Assembly (NCBI RefSeq): GCF_900129965.1
Contig: NZ_FQXM01000030.1
Span: 1-44,010 of the forward strand
DNA from: Clostridium grantii DSM 8605
GTDB lineage: Bacteria > Bacillota > Clostridia > Clostridiales > Clostridiaceae
Direction of reading: 5' to 3'
DNA: 44,010 bases
A program made the translations under genes and the position numbers. The notes beneath the pieces are model-generated. The model made no database searches, was not told where the DNA came from, and saw only the letters and a list, made by a program, of their open reading frames with translations. Shown piece by piece: positions 25,473 to 32,802 of this stretch. The first letter of the stretch is position 1; every line of letters starts with the position of its first letter.

Positions 25473-26546
25473 CTATAAGCATTGTTTTAAAGCAGCTACC
25501 GTTCTTTCTATCATTTCTTCAGTCACATACCCCATATGTCCTATTCTAATCATTTTACCTTTTAAATGAGCCTGCCCACCGGCTATCACTATATTAAATT
25601 CTTTTTCCATTCTTGATTTTATAGCTGCCGCTCTTCCTTCTTGTTCTATTGTATAAGCAGTTAAATTATTTGATAAACAATTTGCATTTGTAAATATTTC
25701 TAAGCCCATTGTCTTTGTTTCTTTTCTTAATTTTTCAGCCAATAATTCATGTCTTTTAAATACATTACTTAATCCCTCTTCTTCAATCATCTTAAGTGCT
25801 TCATTAGTTCCTAAAATGAGAGAAACTGCTGGTGTATATGGTGTTTGAGGATTTTTGTTTTCTAATACTTTTCTTGCTTTTTTATAGTCCCAATAAAATT
25901 TTGGTAGATTGGATTTATTAGCACTTTCCCATCCCTTTTCTGACACTGCTACAAAAGCAAGTCCCGGAGGTGCCATTAAAGCCTTTTGTGATGCTGTAAT
26001 CAAAACATCAATATTCCAATTATCCATTTGAATGTCTAATCCACCTAATCCGCTAACAGAATCAACTATAAATAAAGCTTCTTCCTCTTTCATAAATTCC
26101 CCAATTTCTTTTATTGGATTAACAATTGCTGTGGATGTTTCATTATGAGTTACTATAAGTCCCTTATACTCATTTTCATTAAACTTTTCTTTTATTTGTT
26201 CTACAGTAACACAATTGCCCCAAGGTATATTGATAGTATCCACTTTCAACTTAAAAATTCTACCAATTTCAGCAAACCTTTCTCCAAAAACTCCTGTACA
26301 AACAACTAAAATTCTATCTTCTTCTGAAAACATATTTACAATTGCACTTTCTAATCCACCTGTCCCCGCAGCTGGAAAAGTTAATACTGAATTTTGTGTT
26401 TGAAAAACATACTTTAATCTTTCTGAAAACTCACCAAATATTTCACTGAACTCTTTTGTTCTATGATGAATTACTGGCTCAGCCATTTTTCTCAATACTC
26501 TCTCCGGTACCGTAGTTGGACCCGGTGTCATTAATATTTTTTCCAT
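25473..26546 (-). CDS. Class V aminotransferase, probable phosphoserine aminotransferase
   Basis: A 357-residue PLP enzyme of the serine-pyruvate/alanine-glyoxylate aminotransferase group. It starts MEKILMTPGPTTVP. The cofactor Lys188 is in LITASQKALMAPPG and the phosphate-binding part is FPAAGTGGLES. Classical SerC is a different class V subgroup. Being first in a serine T-box operon followed by serA, this enzyme most likely transaminates 3-phosphohydroxypyruvate. Serine-glyoxylate or serine-pyruvate activity is the alternative. AAAGGGGA precedes the ATG. Confidence 0.9.
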   Translation of the reverse strand: MEKILMTPGPTTVPERVLRKMAEPVIHHRTKEFSEIFGEFSERLKYVFQTQNSVLTFPAAGTGGLESAIVNMFSEEDRILVVCTGVFGERFAEIGRIFKLKVDTINIPWGNCVTVEQIKEKFNENEYKGLIVTHNETSTAIVNPIKEIGEFMKEEEALFIVDSVSGLGGLDIQMDNWNIDVLITASQKALMAPPGLAFVAVSEKGWESANKSNLPKFYWDYKKARKVLENKNPQTPYTPAVSLILGTNEALKMIEEEGLSNVFKRHELLAEKLRKETKTMGLEIFTNANCLSNNLTAYTIEQEGRAAAIKSRMEKEFNIVIAGGQAHLKGKMIRIGHMGYVTEEMIERTVAALKQCL

Positions 26547-26606
26547 TTTAGAAGTCCCCTTTCCCTAATATAATTATAAAATTATCTACAATTTATTTTA
26601 CTATAC

Positions 26607-26830
26607 AAAAAAAGCCTCCTTGATTTCTCAAGGACGCTTGTATTTTCACGTGGTACCACCTTAGTTCACTGATAAACAGTCTCAAAGTATAACGGACTTC
26701 CCGTTGTAAGTTTTCACCCCTACACAGCTCCAGGTCGGATTCAATAAATTTCTATGCTAATTCACACCATCCATTAGCTCTCTTTGATAAAAAACCTTAT
26801 TTACTACTACCCTTTTTAGCTTTTATTTTA
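26607..26830 (-). promoter_or_regulatory. T-box riboswitch leader, serine specifier
   Basis: On the minus strand the T-box AAGGTGGTACCACG lies at 26662-26649. A terminator hairpin (GCGTCCTTGAG...CTCAAGGAGGC-type arms) with seven T ends at 26607. The specifier region reads TTGAA-TCC-GACC, with TCC (serine) at 26739-26737, aligned exactly with the ATG of the metG leader. The leader controls the aminotransferase-serA-DUF1015 operon in response to uncharged tRNA-Ser. The 5' edge is estimated from the promoter. Confidence 0.9.
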
Positions 26831-26836
26831 GGTATA

Positions 26837-26865
26837 ATTATAATGAATAGTTTATAATAATGCAA
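26837..26865 (-). promoter_or_regulatory. Serine operon promoter
   Basis: On the minus strand TTGCAT (26865-26860), a 17-base spacer and a perfect TATAAT (26842-26837) lie immediately upstream of the T-box leader. Confidence 0.7.
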
Positions 26866-26895
26866 GTAATTTTTATATGAACTTTAATAAATATT

Positions 26896-26923
26896 TTGCC
26901 TTTTGTATAAATTATACTATAAT
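26896..26923 (+). promoter_or_regulatory. Promoter of the LapA-like gene
   Basis: TTGCCT at 26896-26901, a 16-base spacer and a perfect TATAAT at 26918-26923 lie about 80 bases before the ATG. This promoter diverges from the serine operon promoter. Confidence 0.55.
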
Positions 26924-27005
26924 ATACTTAAATGAATTCTAAAATTGAAGAAAATACATAATATTTCAGTTTTTAATTCTCAATTAAAAGAAGGGTGGTT
27001 ATATA

Positions 27006-27431
27006 ATGCAATTAGGTTTTATCTTTTCCCTTATATTCGCAATAATTGTTACAATTTTTGCTCTACAAAATTCTGCGGCCGTAAATATAAATTTTTTATT
27101 TGCTAATGTTGAAGTATCTCAAGCCTTGGTAATATTTGTATCTGCTGTTTTTGGTGCCATAATTGTGGCTATTTTAGGCTTTTACCGTGGTGTTAAAATT
27201 AAAATGAGTTTAAAAAAATCTAACAAGCAATTAGTTACTCTTGAAGATGAAAAAACTTCTATTCAAAACGAAAAAACTTCTGTTGAAGAAGAAAATTCTT
27301 ATTTGAAGAAAGAAGTAGATTCATTAAGAACTACTATATCTTCTCTTAAAAATCCTTCAATGGAAACAGAAGTTATTGAAAAAAACATAACTGAATCTTC
27401 AGTTGAGGAAGAAAACAACATAATAGAATAG
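27006..27431 (+). CDS. LapA-domain membrane protein
   Basis: A 141-residue protein with two N-terminal membrane helices (about 3-20 and 38-62) in the LapA/DUF1049 arrangement, including the segment IFALQNSAAVNINFLFANVEVS. A cytosolic coiled coil rich in Glu/Lys (about 70-120) follows. LapA proteins are best known in Gram-negative LPS assembly. In Firmicutes the role is unknown, so the name should not be taken as function. AGAAGGGTGG precedes the ATG. The gene ends just before a GC-rich repeat shared with 11861-11945. Confidence 0.82.
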   Translation: MQLGFIFSLIFAIIVTIFALQNSAAVNINFLFANVEVSQALVIFVSAVFGAIIVAILGFYRGVKIKMSLKKSNKQLVTLEDEKTSIQNEKTSVEEENSYLKKEVDSLRTTISSLKNPSMETEVIEKNITESSVEEENNIIE

Positions 27432-27470
27432 CCTGGATCATTTTAATTCTAATTGATTTCTGCTTTATAA

Positions 27471-27499
27471 ACGGGCGGGCATGGAAACCCGCCCCTACA
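27471..27499. repeat. GC-rich palindromic repeat, single module
   Basis: GGGCGGG (27473-27479), 8-base loop CATGGAAA, then CCCGCCC (27488-27494), followed by CTAC. It matches the right half of 11861-11945 nearly base for base, including loop length. Like that element it sits between convergent gene ends. Confidence 0.8.
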
Positions 27500-27521
27500 A
27501 TATTTTAAGGTGCAGAAAAAA

Positions 27522-28433
27522 TCACTGAAAATATTCATCTATAAAATCAAACACCTCTTTTTCATATCTCACTTTATCCACATCTATAGAACAAGCATGA
27601 GCTGCTTTTTCAGCTAAATATAATTTCTTATTATTTTTCTTAGCTTTATACATATCCTGTCCCATAAAAGTAGGTACATATTTATCTTCAGTACCATGAA
27701 TAAATAAAGTTGGTATATCTGAATTTCTTATATCTTCTATAGGTTTAACTTTTTTAATTTTAAACTTAGCTTTTCTTAATACTCTAATAGAAGTCAAATG
27801 TATTAAAGGTGTCAATAAAAAATGATAGTCTTCCTTCATTCTTATTTTTAGTAATTGGTATAAATCAGAATATCCACAGTCTGCTATGATAAAATCCACA
27901 TATTTATTTATACTTGCGTATTGAAGTACCGTAGCCGCTCCCATGGACTCACCATGTAAACCAATTAACTGAGATTCCGGCACTCTTTCTTTTATCCAAT
28001 TAACCCATAAATCTAAGTCAAATTTTTCATAATATCCATAGCTAGTGTAATCACCGTCGCTATCACCATGTCTTCTATGATCATATATTAAAACATTCCA
28101 TCCTTTTTTCGTAAATATTTCAGCATATTTAATAGACGTACTATGACTTACGGTAATTCCATGTACTATTATTATTGTTTTATTGACTTTCTCATCTCCT
28201 TTTATAAAAAGTCCGTTTAATTTTAAATTGTCTTTAGTTGTTATAACCACTTCTTCTTTCTCCAAGGTATCATAATACTTCTTATCTATAAGTCCTTTAG
28301 ATGCTTGAGACTCATAAAGTTCCAATGAATTCTTAACTTTCATTTTAACTAACTTATTAAAATAAAAAGTTACTGCCTTGTAAAGAAAAATAACAATGAC
28401 TACAACCAATATTAATATTATTAAATTTTTCAT
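27522..28433 (-). CDS. Membrane-anchored alpha/beta hydrolase
   Basis: A 303-residue protein with one N-terminal hydrophobic anchor (about 2-22) and an alpha/beta-hydrolase fold. The nucleophile elbow is GLHGESMGAAT, the acid is in FIHGTEDKYVP and the His is in KAAHACS. The oxyanion-side motif IIVHGITVS and the YDHRRHGDSDG segment resemble the YqkD/BAAT-esterase-like group often annotated as DUF1749/hydrolase_4. The substrate is unknown. The start is the ATG at 28433 with AGGGGGGATACC upstream. An 18-codon open extension runs into the DnaA-box-like region and lacks a ribosome binding site. Confidence 0.88.
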   Translation of the reverse strand: MKNLIILILVVVIVIFLYKAVTFYFNKLVKMKVKNSLELYESQASKGLIDKKYYDTLEKEEVVITTKDNLKLNGLFIKGDEKVNKTIIIVHGITVSHSTSIKYAEIFTKKGWNVLIYDHRRHGDSDGDYTSYGYYEKFDLDLWVNWIKERVPESQLIGLHGESMGAATVLQYASINKYVDFIIADCGYSDLYQLLKIRMKEDYHFLLTPLIHLTSIRVLRKAKFKIKKVKPIEDIRNSDIPTLFIHGTEDKYVPTFMGQDMYKAKKNNKKLYLAEKAAHACSIDVDKVRYEKEVFDFIDEYFQ

Positions 28434-28468
28434 AATGGTATCCCCCCTACTAATAAATTTACAACAAG

Positions 28469-28660
28469 TTTTCCACATTGTCCACAATTAGCCTGTGCAT
28501 AACTTGTTAATTTATTGTTAATTAACTGTAGTTTATTTAAAAAGTTAAATTTTAACATGAATTTTATCCTAATATAACTGATTTTGTCGAACTTTTCTAC
28601 CTATTTTTATCCACATTCTTAACAAACCTGTTGATAACTATATATGATAATTTATCCAAA
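28469..28660. promoter_or_regulatory. Cluster of DnaA-box-like 9-mers in a gene-free gap
   Basis: The gap 28434-28770 between divergent genes holds TTTTCCACA (28469-28477), TTGTCCACA (28478-28486), TTATGCACA on minus (28502-28494), a perfect TTATCCACA (28607-28615), TTATCAACA on minus (28637-28629) and TTATCCAAA (28652-28660). It is otherwise AT-rich. Six sites within 192 bases is unusual, though perfect copies also occur inside genes at 27574 and 31673. No replication gene is present in the window, so this may be a DnaA-regulated or DnaA-titrating site rather than an origin. Confidence 0.5.
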
Positions 28661-28713
28661 TGTTCTATACTAATTAATTATAATCCTATATTTTCACTTT
28701 ATAATCACTACTA

Positions 28714-28742
28714 TTCATTGTAATTTGAATTCATGTTATAAT
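28714..28742 (+). promoter_or_regulatory. Probable ispF promoter
   Basis: TATAAT at 28737-28742 with upstream TG at 28734-28735 (extended -10). TTCATT at 28714-28719 is a weak -35 at 17-base spacing. Confidence 0.5.
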
Positions 28743-28770
28743 GATAAAAAGATTTACTAGGAGGTTTATT

Positions 28771-29247
28771 ATGCGAGTTGGTATGGGGTATGATGTGCAT
28801 AAATTAGTTTATGATAGAGATTTGATTCTAGGTGGAGTTACCATCCCCTATGAGAAAGGCTTATTAGGTCATTCTGACGCTGATGTTTTAATACATGCTA
28901 TAATGGATAGTCTTCTAGGTGCTGCCGCATTAGGGGATATAGGAAGGCACTTTCCTGATACTGATAACTCACTTAAGGGGATTTCAAGCATTATTTTATT
29001 AGAAAAAGTAAGAGATATTTTAGCAAGTGCTAACTATGAAATAGTAAATATAGATGCTACAATTATTGCTCAAAAACCGAAAATGGCTTTATTTATCCCT
29101 GAAATGGTAAAAAATATGAGCAAAGCCTTGAATATATCTGAAAGTCAAGTAAATGTAAAAGCAACCACTGAAGAGGGGCTTGGCTTCACTGGCACAGGCC
29201 AAGGAATTTCTTGCCAAAGCATTTGTTTGCTAGAAAAAATTTCTTAA
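28771..29247 (+). CDS. ispF: 2-C-methyl-D-erythritol 2,4-cyclodiphosphate synthase
   Basis: A 158-residue enzyme of the MEP isoprenoid pathway that closes the cyclic diphosphate with release of CMP. It begins MRVGMGYDVHKL, with metal ligands Asp8 and His10. HSDADVLIHAIMDSLLGAAALGDIG carries the third ligand and the active-site loop, and the C-terminus has KATTEEGLGFTGTGQGI. Length is standard. The start is the ATG at 28771 behind AGGAGG. The frame is open ten codons upstream, but that lies on the -10 region. Monocistronic with its own terminator. Confidence 0.97.
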   Translation: MRVGMGYDVHKLVYDRDLILGGVTIPYEKGLLGHSDADVLIHAIMDSLLGAAALGDIGRHFPDTDNSLKGISSIILLEKVRDILASANYEIVNIDATIIAQKPKMALFIPEMVKNMSKALNISESQVNVKATTEEGLGFTGTGQGISCQSICLLEKIS

Positions 29248-29261
29248 CTAACTAATCAAAT

Positions 29262-29293
29262 AAAAAATAACCCGAGTTTAGGGTTATTTTTTT
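29262..29293. terminator. Bidirectional terminator between ispF and the flagellar operon
   Basis: A perfect 12-bp stem (29262-29273 with 29281-29292) with a 7-base loop has T-runs on both strands. It ends ispF transcripts (plus) and the long flagellar operon (minus). Confidence 0.88.
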
Positions 29294-29304
29294 GTTTGTA
29301 GCTA

Positions 29305-30063
29305 TTATTTAAGAGATCCTAATTCATTAACGGTTTTCTGTAATGTTTCGTCAGTATTTTTTAAAGCTCTTTGATTAGCAGAATACTCTCTACTAACTTC
29401 AATCATTTTTACCATTTGAGTTGTTAAATCTAAATTAGATCCTTCTAAAGCTTTTTGTTTAATACTAGGATTTTGACTTTCTATTTCTTGTATTCCATCT
29501 GCTGTATATAAATTTTTACCCATTCTACTCAAACTTTGTGTATCTTCAAACTCAACTATATTAAACTTTATAGTTCCATTTTCAATATTTTGTATTGTTC
29601 CATCAGAAGAAACCACCATACTTTCATCACCTACATATATGTAGGAATCATTACCTGTAACAGTATTTTTGCCCATAACAGCATAACCATTATCTGTCAC
29701 AAGTTTTCCATTCATATCAGTATGAAAATTTCCACTTCTAGTATAAGCATAATTCCCATCTGAAATTTCAACTTTAAAAAATGCTTCTTCTAGAATAGCA
29801 AAATCTGTGTCTATTCCAGTTTCCAATATTGTTCCTTTATCTGAATTTTCATAAACAGTATTTGTTTCTATTCCAGGATTTATAGAGCCTACATCTTCAT
29901 GTGTTAATCTATTTCTCACGTTCATTGCTTCTACTGATTTAGCTGTAACTAATTGCTCTTTAAAAGCAACAGTATCACTATTAGCAATATTATTGGCAAC
30001 AATATCTTGTTTTAATTGTAAATGTTTCATTGCGGATGCCGATGTTTCCATTCCTCTTATCAT
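29305..30063 (-). CDS. flgG: Flagellar rod protein, FlgF/FlgG type
   Basis: A 252-residue axial protein of the flagellar basal body. The N-terminal rod motif is MKHLQLKQDIVANNIANSDT and the C-terminal one is LTTQMVKMIEVSREYSANQRAL. Between them lies the FlgF/G/E core (FFKVEISDGNYAYTRSGNFH). Length suits FlgG or FlgF; Gram-positive operons carry close paralogues, so the symbol is tentative. It is exported by the flagellar type III apparatus without a cleaved signal. Its ATG overlaps the stop of the small upstream gene (ATGA), implying coupled translation. It is the last gene of the flagellar operon. Confidence 0.9.
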   Translation of the reverse strand: MIRGMETSASAMKHLQLKQDIVANNIANSDTVAFKEQLVTAKSVEAMNVRNRLTHEDVGSINPGIETNTVYENSDKGTILETGIDTDFAILEEAFFKVEISDGNYAYTRSGNFHTDMNGKLVTDNGYAVMGKNTVTGNDSYIYVGDESMVVSSDGTIQNIENGTIKFNIVEFEDTQSLSRMGKNLYTADGIQEIESQNPSIKQKALEGSNLDLTTQMVKMIEVSREYSANQRALKNTDETLQKTVNELGSLK

Positions 30064-30269
30064 TTACTTTCCACCTCACTATTATCAAATATTCTAACTT
30101 CATCTGGATATACCATGCCCATATCCCTTGCTTTTTTCTCAATATAGCTTTCACTGGTGTTTGGGCTAAAGGGGATAAGTATCAAACAAGTTATTATTAT
30201 ACCTAGTCCTAGTCCTATAATAAAAGTGGGAGTAATTATTTTTGTAAATCCTTTTGTATACTTTTTAAT
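30060..30269 (-). CDS. Small single-pass membrane protein, predicted ATT start
   Basis: A 69-codon frame between the SwrB-like gene and flgG that ORF callers miss because it has no ATG, GTG or TTG near its beginning. GGGGAGG lies 7 bases before an ATT at 30269 (a second ATT is at 30272). The product begins KKYTKGFTK and has one membrane helix (about 16-34, IIGLGLGIIITCLILI). It ends with SYIEKKARDMGMVYPDEVR, which resembles the tail of FtsL/DivIC-like proteins without their coiled coil. It overlaps the upstream gene by 34 bases, and its TGA overlaps the flgG ATG. Function unknown, though position suggests flagellar assembly. Confidence 0.65.
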   Translation of the reverse strand: MKKYTKGFTKIITPTFIIGLGLGIIITCLILIPFSPNTSESYIEKKARDMGMVYPDEVRIFDNSEVESK

Positions 30270-31096
30270 AATAACACCTCCCCTTTACCTATAGATAATT
30301 CAGACGCTATATCTTCCACACTTTTTCCTAAATCATCTAATATTTTAACCTTTTCATTTATAGAACTATTATCAAAATTCTTTTTTGTGGTTTCACTTGC
30401 ATCTTTTGTTTTAGTTGTTCTTGTAGTTTTTGTGGTTCTTGGTTTTTTTGTACTTCCTGTACTTTTAATAGCATTTAATTTTTCATGGCTACTTTTTAAC
30501 TGTTTTTCATCTTTAGCCTCTTCTATTTTATTTACTGTAATATCATCCAAAGCTTTATCTTGGCTATTTTCTTTAATTTCCATTAAACTTTCTTTTTTCT
30601 CAATTTCCTTTTCTTTACTTTCTATCGCTTTTTCTTTTCTAACTATAGATTTTTCCTTTCGCAAAAGGGTTTTTTCCATATCAATTAAACGTTTTTCTTT
30701 TTCATCTAAAGTGGATAAAGAATTTAACATTGTTTCTATATTATCTAATTTTTCATTAATAATTTCATTATAAACATGTAAATTATCTTCTTCAACTGTT
30801 TTTACTTGGGTATTTAATAAAAATTTTTCAGATTCTCTATTATCTTCTTTCATCTGCTGACGGAAAATTTCATTAAACTCTTTTTTATCTTCTAATAATT
30901 CCTCAACTATTTCATTATATTCCTTCTCAGATAATAATTCTTTATCTTCCAAAAGTTCTTCCTCTTGAATCATAAATAAATTTTTATCTTTTTCTAAAAT
31001 ATTATTTTCTAAGATATCTTTTTTATTGCTTTTTATGTATAAAATTACACCTCCTACAAAAATCAAAATTCCTATAGCTAATAATATATACACCAT
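30236..31096 (-). CDS. SwrB-like membrane coiled-coil protein (DUF6115-like)
   Basis: A 286-residue protein with one N-terminal membrane helix (about 2-21) and a long charged coiled coil (about 25-175, with repeats such as KEKAIESKEKEIEKKE). A Thr/Lys-rich linker (TTKTTRTTKTKD) leads to a C-terminal helix-turn-helix-like segment KVKILDDLGKSVEDIASELSIGKGEVLLL. Position directly after the motility sigma gene and the overall design match Bacillus SwrB, which promotes assembly of the flagellar export machinery. Sequence similarity cannot be judged here. It overlaps the small gene downstream. Confidence 0.78.
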   Translation of the reverse strand: MVYILLAIGILIFVGGVILYIKSNKKDILENNILEKDKNLFMIQEEELLEDKELLSEKEYNEIVEELLEDKKEFNEIFRQQMKEDNRESEKFLLNTQVKTVEEDNLHVYNEIINEKLDNIETMLNSLSTLDEKEKRLIDMEKTLLRKEKSIVRKEKAIESKEKEIEKKESLMEIKENSQDKALDDITVNKIEEAKDEKQLKSSHEKLNAIKSTGSTKKPRTTKTTRTTKTKDASETTKKNFDNSSINEKVKILDDLGKSVEDIASELSIGKGEVLLLKSIQKDLQK

Positions 31097-31122
31097 TTTT
31101 TATTCCTCTGTTTCATTTAATT

Positions 31123-31851
31123 TTATCTTAAATATTGTTCTAACTTTTTCAATGCCTTACCGTGAATTTGAGATATCCTAGAAATAGATACCTCCATTAT
31201 ATAAGCTATTTCTTTTAAAGATAATTCTTCTGTATAAATCAAATTAAGAATAATTCTTTCTCTTTCATTTAATTTATCCAAAGCTTTTATAAGAAGTTTG
31301 CTATTTTCATTTTTTAACAGTTCATCCTCTGGAGATTTAATATTTTTATCAATTAATAAATCTTTTAAACAACTTTCATTGTCTTCATCTATTGCAGAAT
31401 TTTGCTCCAAATAATAGTTTGCAATATTCTGAGCAGAATCCTTTATTTTAAATAATTCTTCTAAATCAATACCTAAAAATTTAGCAACTTCTTTGTCTTC
31501 AGGTTCTCTTAATATTTTATTTCTTAAATCATCCACAGCATTATTATACTCATTGAGTTTCTTAACTTTTCCTCTAGATAAATTAGACTGTTTACGTATT
31601 TCGTCTATCATTGCCCCTTTAATTCTCAAAGATGCAAAAGCGGCAAATACCACGTTTTTATCTTCGTCATATTTATCCACAGCTTCCATTAATCCAATAA
31701 CTCCTACGCTATATAGATCCTCTTTTGTAAGGCTCATATTACTATTTAATTTTATACCTTTTGAAATCTTATGTACCAAAGGAAGATGTTCTATTATCAT
31801 TTCTTCCCTTTTATTATTCTTAAGTTCATAATTATTTTTCAATAGAATCAC
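31123..31851 (-). CDS. fliA: Motility sigma factor FliA/SigD (sigma-28)
   Basis: A 242-residue sigma-70 family factor. Region 2 is EHLPLVHKISKGIKLN...LTKEDLYSVGVIGLMEAVDKYDE, with the core-binding helix and AAFASLRIKGAMIDEIRKQ. Region 3 is short, and region 4 ends in ILNLIYTEELSLKEIAYIMEVSISRISQIHGKALKKL. It directs transcription of late flagellar, motor and chemotaxis genes. A TTG at 31878 keeps the frame open but lacks a ribosome binding site. GTG at 31851 lies 6 bases after AAAGGA and is preferred, with TTG at 31842 as the other option. Confidence 0.94.
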   Translation of the reverse strand: MILLKNNYELKNNKREEMIIEHLPLVHKISKGIKLNSNMSLTKEDLYSVGVIGLMEAVDKYDEDKNVVFAAFASLRIKGAMIDEIRKQSNLSRGKVKKLNEYNNAVDDLRNKILREPEDKEVAKFLGIDLEELFKIKDSAQNIANYYLEQNSAIDEDNESCLKDLLIDKNIKSPEDELLKNENSKLLIKALDKLNERERIILNLIYTEELSLKEIAYIMEVSISRISQIHGKALKKLEQYLR

Positions 31852-31914
31852 CAATTTTCCTTTAAAATAATATTTCAAAGTATAATTTTTATATTCATGT
31901 TTATAAAAGTACTT

Positions 31915-32802
31915 TTATCTAAAAACCCTCATCATTCTACTAACAACTTGTTGCATAGTTGTTTTTTCTGCATTTGAATATTTTTGTCCTAACAATTTAT
32001 CAACTATACTACTTATATTTTTACTAGCAGTACAATTAGGATGCAATTCAATAAAAGGGGTTTGCTCCATAACAGAATCTTTTACTTTAGAATCTTCAAC
32101 TACATACCCTAGTTTGTTTAAATGTATTCCTAAAAAGCTTAAAGCTGCTTTTTCTAATCTATTAAAAATAGCATCAGCATTTCTTTGATCTCTTGTTTTA
32201 TTTATAACCACTTTTATAGAATCTTTTATACTCATTTTTGCAACCATCTTAATTAAACTATAAGCATCTGTAAGTGATGTAGGCTCTGGAGTAGTTACTA
32301 ATATCATTTCCTGGGAAAAAGAAATAAAAGATAAAAGATTTCTTGAAACACCAGCACTAGTATCTATTAAAATAATATCAATATCCTTAAGTTGCAGCAT
32401 GCCCTCAATTAATGCATTTTGCCTTTCCTCACTAACTTCTGTCATTTCAAAAAATCCACTTCCACCAGAAATTATTTTAACTCCACTTTCACTTTCAATT
32501 ACAACTTCTCTTAAAGGAACTCCTTTATAAATAACATCATGCAAAGTCTTTTTAGGTACTATTCCAAATAATACATTTACATTAGCCATGCCATAGTCGC
32601 CATCAATAATAAGAACCTTACGCCCTCTTCTTTGCATTTCAACAGCTAGATTAACTGTAAAATTACTTTTTCCCACTCCACCTTTCCCAGATGTTATGGT
32701 GTAAACTAAAACATTGTTATTATTAACACTTTCCTCTTTATGTTTTACTTCATTATTTTTAGTAGAAATCATTTTTCTTAAATTTTGTGCCTGATCCATC
32801 AT
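31915..32802 (-). CDS. flhG: Flagellar number regulator FlhG (MinD-like ATPase)
   Basis: A 295-residue ParA/MinD-family ATPase (YlxH). The deviant Walker A is ITSGKGGVGKSNFT, followed by VLIIDGDYGMANVNVLFG and the Walker B region IILIDTSAG. An N-terminal stretch of about 40 residues holds AQNLRKMI, matching the DQA-xx-LR motif through which FlhG stimulates FlhF GTPase. It sets flagellar number and position together with FlhF. The ATG at 32802 overlaps the flhF stop (ATGA) and lies about 10 bases after GGGGAG. An upstream TTG at 32820 is inside that ribosome binding site. Confidence 0.95.
   Translation of the reverse strand: MMDQAQNLRKMISTKNNEVKHKEESVNNNNVLVYTITSGKGGVGKSNFTVNLAVEMQRRGRKVLIIDGDYGMANVNVLFGIVPKKTLHDVIYKGVPLREVVIESESGVKIISGGSGFFEMTEVSEERQNALIEGMLQLKDIDIILIDTSAGVSRNLLSFISFSQEMILVTTPEPTSLTDAYSLIKMVAKMSIKDSIKVVINKTRDQRNADAIFNRLEKAALSFLGIHLNKLGYVVEDSKVKDSVMEQTPFIELHPNCTASKNISSIVDKLLGQKYSNAEKTTMQQVVSRMMRVFR

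Noticed and set aside
28434..28487. 18-codon N-terminal extension of the alpha/beta hydrolase
   Set aside because: It contains the native ribosome binding site GGGGGGA in its middle and part of the DnaA-box-like cluster. The downstream ATG is the natural start.
28469..28660. Chromosomal replication origin
   Set aside because: DnaA-like boxes are present but there is no dnaA, dnaN or other origin-linked gene and no evident unwinding element pattern, so I report it only as a DnaA-box cluster.
30387..30773. 128-codon plus-strand frame rich in Val/Leu/Phe/Ser
   Set aside because: It mirrors the Lys/Glu-rich coiled coil of the SwrB-like gene on the minus strand, has no ribosome binding site and no domain.
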